A DNA stretch of 6,183 nucleotides from Streptosporangiaceae bacterium (GTDB lineage: Bacteria > Actinomycetota > Actinomycetes > Streptosporangiales > Streptosporangiaceae), in assembly GCA_030040815.1 (NCBI GenBank), contig JASHSZ010000029.1, forward strand, positions 1-6,183, in the 5' to 3' direction. Both the position numbers and the translations under genes were made by a program. Below the pieces are notes generated by a model. It did not search any database and was not told the origin of the DNA. It saw only the letters and a list, made by a program, of their open reading frames with translations. How positions within the stretch are numbered: the stretch's first letter is position 1; each line of letters opens with the position of its first letter. This document shows positions 5,650 through 6,183 of this stretch, one piece after another.

Positions 5650-5943
5650 CTACGCTCCGGACGTCTGATCGAATGCATCCAGGGCGGCTCGACGCGCCTT
5701 TGCCGAGTCGTATGGCTCGCCTGCTTCCGCTTCGTCAGCGCGACGGAGGTCGGCAGGGTCTGACGATCCTGGGTATTCGATCGGCTCGGGGGCGCGAACA
5801 TAGGGCTCGCTGGGTGGGTCGTCATAGGACTCGACGGTTCCGTCGCGCACAAGCCTGGTCGGACTGCCTTGCGACATCCAACGGGCGTCGTGCATGGCGT
5901 ACGGGTCGGTGTACCAGCCCTCGTAGCGCGAATTGGCGGACAT
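5650..5943 (-). CDS. Small conserved-looking hypothetical protein
   Basis: This 97-residue acidic soluble protein begins MSANSRYEGWYTDPYAMHDA, then RWMSQGSPTRLVRDGTVES and YDDPPSEPY. The order GW-x-DPY...H.ARW.S.G.PT.LVRDG...YDDPP resembles small uncharacterised actinobacterial proteins that I recall without a known function. The Trp/Gly/Pro-rich N-terminal half looks like a short beta-rich module. The C-terminal half (about 55-97) is Asp/Glu/Ala-rich and probably a charged helix. The frame also has a GTG at 5946, but GGGAGG (5950-5955) lies 6 nt before the ATG at 5943 and only 3 nt before the GTG, so the ATG is preferred. There is no signal peptide or membrane segment. Coding quality and ribosome site are good; function is unknown. 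Confidence 0.75.
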   Translation of the reverse strand: MSANSRYEGWYTDPYAMHDARWMSQGSPTRLVRDGTVESYDDPPSEPYVRAPEPIEYPGSSDPADLRRADEAEAGEPYDSAKARRAALDAFDQTSGA

Positions 5944-5949
5944 CACTAG

Positions 5950-5955
5950 CCTCCC
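5950..5955 (-). promoter_or_regulatory. Ribosome binding site deciding the start at 5943
   Basis: GGGAGG on the minus strand, with a 6-nt spacer to the ATG at 5943, is a near-ideal Shine-Dalgarno. It selects the ATG over the adjacent in-frame GTG at 5946. Confidence 0.65.
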
Positions 5956-6183
5956 ACAATGGCGGCGTGGTTCTGGTCATTCAACTATCGCGCAACGACC
6001 GGACGTTCTAGGACAGAAAGCCGACGGAGTCCAGGCGGCCGAGACAGCGAGCTCTGGGAGAAGCCAACAGCCAGTCGGCCAACACAACGAAGGACGTGGG
6101 CGAGCAGCCGAACGGCGGCGGCAACAGGGCGCATAGGTGTGTACCAATCCGTCGCGCACTGTGCTGATCGCGTCGCCAACCAG

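Noticed and set aside
5298..6011. 237-codon plus-strand open frame
   Set aside because: Arg/Gly/Ser/Ala-rich, with no ribosome site and no family resemblance. It is antisense to the better-supported minus-strand genes at 5252-5589 and 5650-5943.
5977..6183. Possible gene entering from the right edge on the minus strand (LVGDAISTVRDGLVHTYA)
   Set aside because: The first ~18 residues look plausible, but the frame then becomes Cys/Arg/Pro-rich. A frameshifted gene end is possible, but there is too little sequence to support it.
1..6183. A novel multi-gene defence, mobile or biosynthetic system
   Set aside because: No transposase, integrase, nuclease, helicase, retron, CRISPR repeats or carrier/synthase modules are visible. 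The intact genes are common single-domain enzymes with no shared pathway evident.

Overview
The window is strongly GC-rich. It has G/C-biased third codon positions, GTG starts and protein families typical of soil actinomycetes: a DGPF/YciI protein, a VOC protein, an F420-type PPOX fold, and LysR and TetR regulators. A 19-bp IdeR/DmdR-type iron box at the left edge also fits a high-GC Gram-positive actinobacterium. No genus can be named from the sequence alone. I see no rRNA, tRNA, CRISPR array or transposase.

Layout, left to right. An iron box (9-27) is followed by almost 600 bp with no supportable gene. An intact DGPF/YciI-family gene follows (623-1009, +). The minus strand from 2033 down to 1065 is one open frame, but only its first ~131 codons are a real protein (VOC/glyoxalase fold). 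The rest runs through debris of other genes, including the frameshifted C-terminal end of a LysR regulator (about 1178-1400) and an unidentified C-terminal fragment (1474-1578). Diverging from the VOC gene is a PPOX/F420-type flavin-fold gene (about 2139-2536, +), which looks frameshifted just before its natural end. A 7-bp-arm inverted repeat sits almost midway between these two starts. Convergent to the PPOX gene is an intact class I SAM methyltransferase (2739-3521, -). A 330-bp gap leads to an intact extended-SDR / dihydroflavonol-reductase-like oxidoreductase (3854-4864, -). Its 5' end faces a headless TetR C-terminal fragment (4894-5154, +), followed by a strong hairpin (5169-5213). The right end carries a minus-strand frameshifted gene of unknown function (5252-5589) and, upstream of it, an intact 97-residue hypothetical protein with a good Shine-Dalgarno (5650-5943).

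The genes do not form one pathway. The region reads as an accessory patch of small redox, methyl-transfer and regulatory genes in which several neighbours are eroding: a LysR tail, a TetR tail, a PPOX frameshift and an unknown frameshifted gene. An alternative is that some of the frameshifts are assembly errors. I found no convincing new multi-gene system. The most interesting points are the orphan iron box, the regulator remnants beside intact enzymes, and the symmetric operator-like repeat between VOC and PPOX.
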